Shown: positions 61,448 to 64,000 of the stretch, piece by piece
Layout: every line of letters begins with the position of its first letter
Position numbering within the stretch: the stretch's first letter is position 1
The notes under the pieces: generated by a model
What the model saw: the letters and a program-made list of their open reading frames with translations, nothing else
Told to the model about the DNA's origin: nothing
Database searches by the model: none
Assembly (NCBI RefSeq): GCF_028554725.1
Contig: NC_071670.1
Coordinates: 28,762,001 to 28,826,000, forward strand
Length of the DNA: 64,000 bases
Source: Zeugodacus cucurbitae
Lineage: Eukaryota > Arthropoda > Insecta > Diptera > Tephritidae
Direction of reading: 5' to 3'
Position numbers and translations under genes: made by a program

Positions 61448-61648
61448 GTTCATGGTCAGCATCGACAAGTCCGGCCCGTTCGCCCTCGCCTTCTCGTTAT
61501 GGTGGCCATTATTCGCGCAGTAGGCGTACAGAACTGCCTTTTCCCACATATGGGACAACAAGTCTATGTCAAAGATCACGTTCGCCGAGTCCCGCTCGAC
61601 TTCAGGAGATGCGTGAACGAGATAGACTTGGTTATGGGATTGATATGG
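61448..61648 (+). CDS. cac: cac exon: SP/RS-rich C-terminal tail
   Basis: Two bases complete Gly, then SWSASTSPARSPSPSRYGGH, YSRSRRTELPFPTYGTTSL, CQRSRSPSPARLQEMRERDR and LGYGIDM, ending G at a GTACAA donor. Serine/proline/arginine-rich cytoplasmic tail with repeated SPSP motifs. The first open reading on continues past the donor into KKK-type codons and stops, so splicing to 63405 is required. Confidence 0.93.
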
Positions 61649-63404
61649 GTACAAAAACAAAAAAATAATGTGTTTTATTCCAAAATTTTGCTAAAAACAT
61701 TAAAACAAAAAATAGTAAAGCAAATTGATGACTTAAAACTAAAAAAATTACACATATTAATATAATTTAACAACCGTTCTCTCATTCATCGCATCTTCTC
61801 ATCTGTTGCGTTTGTCTACAGCCTTTCATGTTTTACTCGTCATATGCGTGCATAATATAGCATACATACTAACAGCTAGCACCTATAAACACCAATTATA
61901 CATAAGTAGTAAATACATGTGTGTATGTACAGCATTGGGACAAAAGTATACACACCACATACAGTTATTCTGCTGCCCTCACATACATATACAGATACTT
62001 CCGTGTGTAAATGTACTCGTCAAACACTGCAACCATTAAGAAAATCTATGTATCTTAATTTCCTACTCAACACTGTAACACACAACACCACCCACACATT
62101 TGTATGTGAACCAAGCCATTGTATCAACTTTTACTCATACTTCACATTTGTATGTGCATATATATAGGAACTTGTGTATATGGGAATGATTGAAATGTCG
62201 TGGCCACGTGTGTGATTATTAATAATTGTTGTATGTTACCCCATTATTGACAACTATTTCGTTTTTTTTTATATTTTAAAGAAATCATTTAATTTCTTCT
62301 CACAAATTTTACCGTTTATATTGGGCTGGAAGCTAATCTTAAGATAACGTAATGTTTAATTACTTGTCGCTGAATTATTAACGAGTGACGAGCTCTTCTT
62401 CCACAGATTTTTTGTAATTCAATTAAAAAAAACAAATTCCTTCTTTTCTAAAAGAAAAAATCACCTTTTTTGGGAATTCAAATAAGAAAATCATAAAAAC
62501 TAGTATACCCTTCTTAAACAACTATCAATGTGTGTATAATATGTAGCACTTCAGTTTTCAGAGGATGAATGCACCTTGCTTGATCAAAAAATGCTATACA
62601 CCATTTGAATAAGAAGAAAATGTTGATTGATTGGTTGATAACTTTGAAAAACGAAGGCTTAAACTAAACTTTACTTATGACTTAATCTCCAAACAAACTT
62701 TATTTGCTCCAATACCGAGAAAAAACTCGATTTTGACGTATAGTGTTATTATACTACTCACTTTAACCTTTTTGTTTTTGCTGAGCGTGATAATTAAATC
62801 ATAACTAGTTTTAAATTTTTTATTTAAAACTCGAAAAAAAGATAAGTTATTAAAAGGTAATATCTATACGTATTCGTCAACATTTTTATTACACATATGC
62901 TTTGTGTCATATACACAAATATTTTTCGAATCCGTCTGTGGTAGGAATTTGATATATTTTAGAACCTACTACAAAATAACAGCCTACAGGTCTTCCAGTC
63001 CCTTAAGAAACCACATTTATAACATAATTTCGTATTTCCTTTTTGTTTACATCGTATGATATTTTCATACGATTTTAAGGGCACATCGTGGGTCATTTTA
63101 TGCATGTACCGATTTTAAGAAAAACACTTGCTTTTGCACATTTGGTTTCTGCATTCATATCATAATGAGATCTTTTATTTTCAACGTTCATATGTAAAAT
63201 ATCTACAATATGAAATCTCTAAATGTTTCACTTTGTTGCAATTTTCACATTCCATGGTTTTAGGTTCTTATCTACACAACATAACTACACTACATAATTT
63301 GTGCGACAAAATTTTAATATGACCCAATGTAAAGGCTTTTGCTTTTATTAAAAAAAATATAAATTTAACAAATAATTTAAACTAATGCTATCGTTTTGTA
63401 TTAG
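61649..63404 (+). other. Intron; nothing recognised
   Basis: 1.76 kb AT-rich intron with CACACA/ACATACATATA tracts near 61900-62170. Open frames there follow the simple repeats. GTACAA donor, TATTAG acceptor. Confidence 0.75.
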
Positions 63405-63556
63405 GTGGTACTCATGTTCAATACAGTTACCCAACACTGGCATCGCGACGTGCTGGCATGGGTCGACGTCTACCACCGACACCAAGTAAACCATCAACTC
63501 TTCAGCTGAAGCCAACAAATATTAATTTTCCAAAACTTAACGCAAGTCCGACACAT
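63405..63556 (+). CDS. cac: cac exon: C-terminal tail with PxxP motif
   Basis: Two bases complete Gly, then GTHVQYSYPTLASRRAGMGR, RLPPTPSKPSTLQLKPTNIN and FPKLNASPTH, ending in phase 0 at GTAAGT. RRLPPTPSKP is a class I SH3 ligand of the type bound by RIM-binding protein in CaV2 tails, which tethers the channel at active zones (established for CaV2 and for fly cac; assigned here by motif). Further tail exons lie beyond the window. Confidence 0.94.
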
Positions 63557-64000
63557 GTAAGTTATTGAGATATTAATTCTATTAGTATTTATGATTATGT
63601 TCTATATTACGACTTGTGAACTCTATGATTCCTATGAGAGTTGTTTGTAAATGAGTATTGAGAGAAATATTTACTCCCCAATTGTGTAAGGCTACTGGAG
63701 AATAGTCGCCTGCGTGGTTGCCCCGGCTACTGAAACTAGATTACGAAATGTTATTTGTCTCAGTAGCCTAAAATACGTAGATAATAACCCTGAGTTTACA
63801 TTGTTCAAATATGAGTGACAATTTGTGCAGTTAAAAACACAAATAGGTGAACAAAAGTAATTTATTTGAATTAAAATGTGTAAAAGAACTACAGTGATCC
63901 CCGCTTTAGTGTACCCCCGTTTAAGTGCCTTTCTCGCTTAAATGACCATATTTTGCGGCATCGTTGTTTTGCCTCTCAATTTTCATATACAATTCCCCGC
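63557..64000 (+). other. Start of the next intron, with a transposon edge
   Basis: AT-rich intron up to about 63890. From about 63891 the sequence changes to ACAGTGATCCCCGCTTTAGTG and onward, more GC-rich and repeat-like, to the end of the window. Confidence 0.7.
63891..64000. mobile_element. Possible pogo/Tigger-like transposon end, cut by the window
   Basis: CAGTGATCCCCGCTTTAGTG, then TACCCCCGTTTAAGTG and CTCGCTTAAATGACC: internally repetitive terminal sequence starting CAGT, in the style of pogo/Tigger ends. The other end is outside the window, so neither inverted repeat nor target duplication can be checked. Confidence 0.4.

Larger units (their letters stand above)
1..64000 (+). other. 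cac: cac gene interior (CaV2 calcium channel alpha-1 subunit)
   Basis: One gene spans the whole window, open at both ends. The product is the pore-forming subunit of the presynaptic voltage-gated calcium channel; it conducts Ca2+ into active zones to trigger transmitter release. Reading the exons in order gives domains II, III and IV (S4 segments with regular Arg/Lys, pore motifs TGEDWN, TGEGWP, TGEAWP), an EF-hand-like region, a pre-IQ/IQ region and an Arg/Ser/Pro-rich tail. All internal exons have GT donors and AG acceptors, and phases match at each shared junction. Domain I and the N terminus lie upstream; the extreme C terminus lies downstream. Seen directly: exons, phases, motifs. Family knowledge: flies have one CaV2 gene, cacophony. 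Inference: orthology, from peptide identity rather than an alignment. Confidence 0.96.

Overview
The window is AT-rich insect DNA that lies entirely inside one gene on the + strand. The gene is the orthologue of Drosophila cacophony (cac), the single insect CaV2-type (N, P/Q-like) voltage-gated calcium channel alpha-1 subunit of presynaptic active zones. Exon peptides are close to what is known of fly cac, but introns reach 13 kb and carry many transposon remnants. This suggests a true fly with a larger genome than Drosophila. Tephritid fruit fly is my best guess, because one dispersed repeat here (conserved end GTTCGG..CCCGAAC) is one I associate with tephritid genomes. The genus is an inference I could not test.

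Layout. Position 1 falls inside an exon of domain II (S3 to pore) and the window ends in an intron of the C-terminal tail. In order: IIS3-pore (1-460), IIS6 and II-III loop (4890-5225), IIIS1-S5 (6591-7154), III pore (12501-12644), IIIS6 (12841-13042), IVS1 (14843-15007), two alternative IVS2 exons (17348-17458, 19514-19624), IVS3 (19947-20030), three candidate microexons in the IVS3-S4 linker (21532, 25308, 29892), IVS4-S5 (32836-33018), two alternative IV turret exons (34648-34739, 36305-36399), IV pore-S6 and EF-hand (40037-40315), EF-hand/pre-IQ (42513-42715), IQ (43008-43216), then a tail assembled from a cassette exon, two alternative exons and three shared exons (45215-63556). Splice phases agree at every shared junction, and the EEEE filter residues of domains II, III and IV are present.

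The most unusual signal is not coding. Several acceptors are preceded by very long stretches with no AG dinucleotide at all: 581, 715, 576, 705, 252 and 516 nt. Each runs without a break to the acceptor AG of an exon. Three end at exons of only 6, 15 and 3 nt, each followed by a perfect GTAAGT donor and each in phase 0/0, in the 12.8-kb intron between IVS3 and IVS4. This is the signature of AG-exclusion zones with very distant branch points, apparently reused across alternative exons of one channel gene. Vertebrate CaV2 genes carry 6-nt exons (NP, ET) at the same linker, so the three microexons may be the fly counterpart of that gating switch.

The introns hold a hAT-like element with a perfect 8-bp target duplication (22816-24559), an internally deleted mariner-type element (59455-60384), a short mariner-like relative (15912-16235), a deleted Tc1-type element with 86-bp inverted repeats (54746-55319), several MITE-like elements, two non-LTR retrotransposon remnants, and the edge of a possible pogo/Tigger-like element at the right end. 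I saw no other protein-coding gene, no RNA gene and no promoter of another gene.
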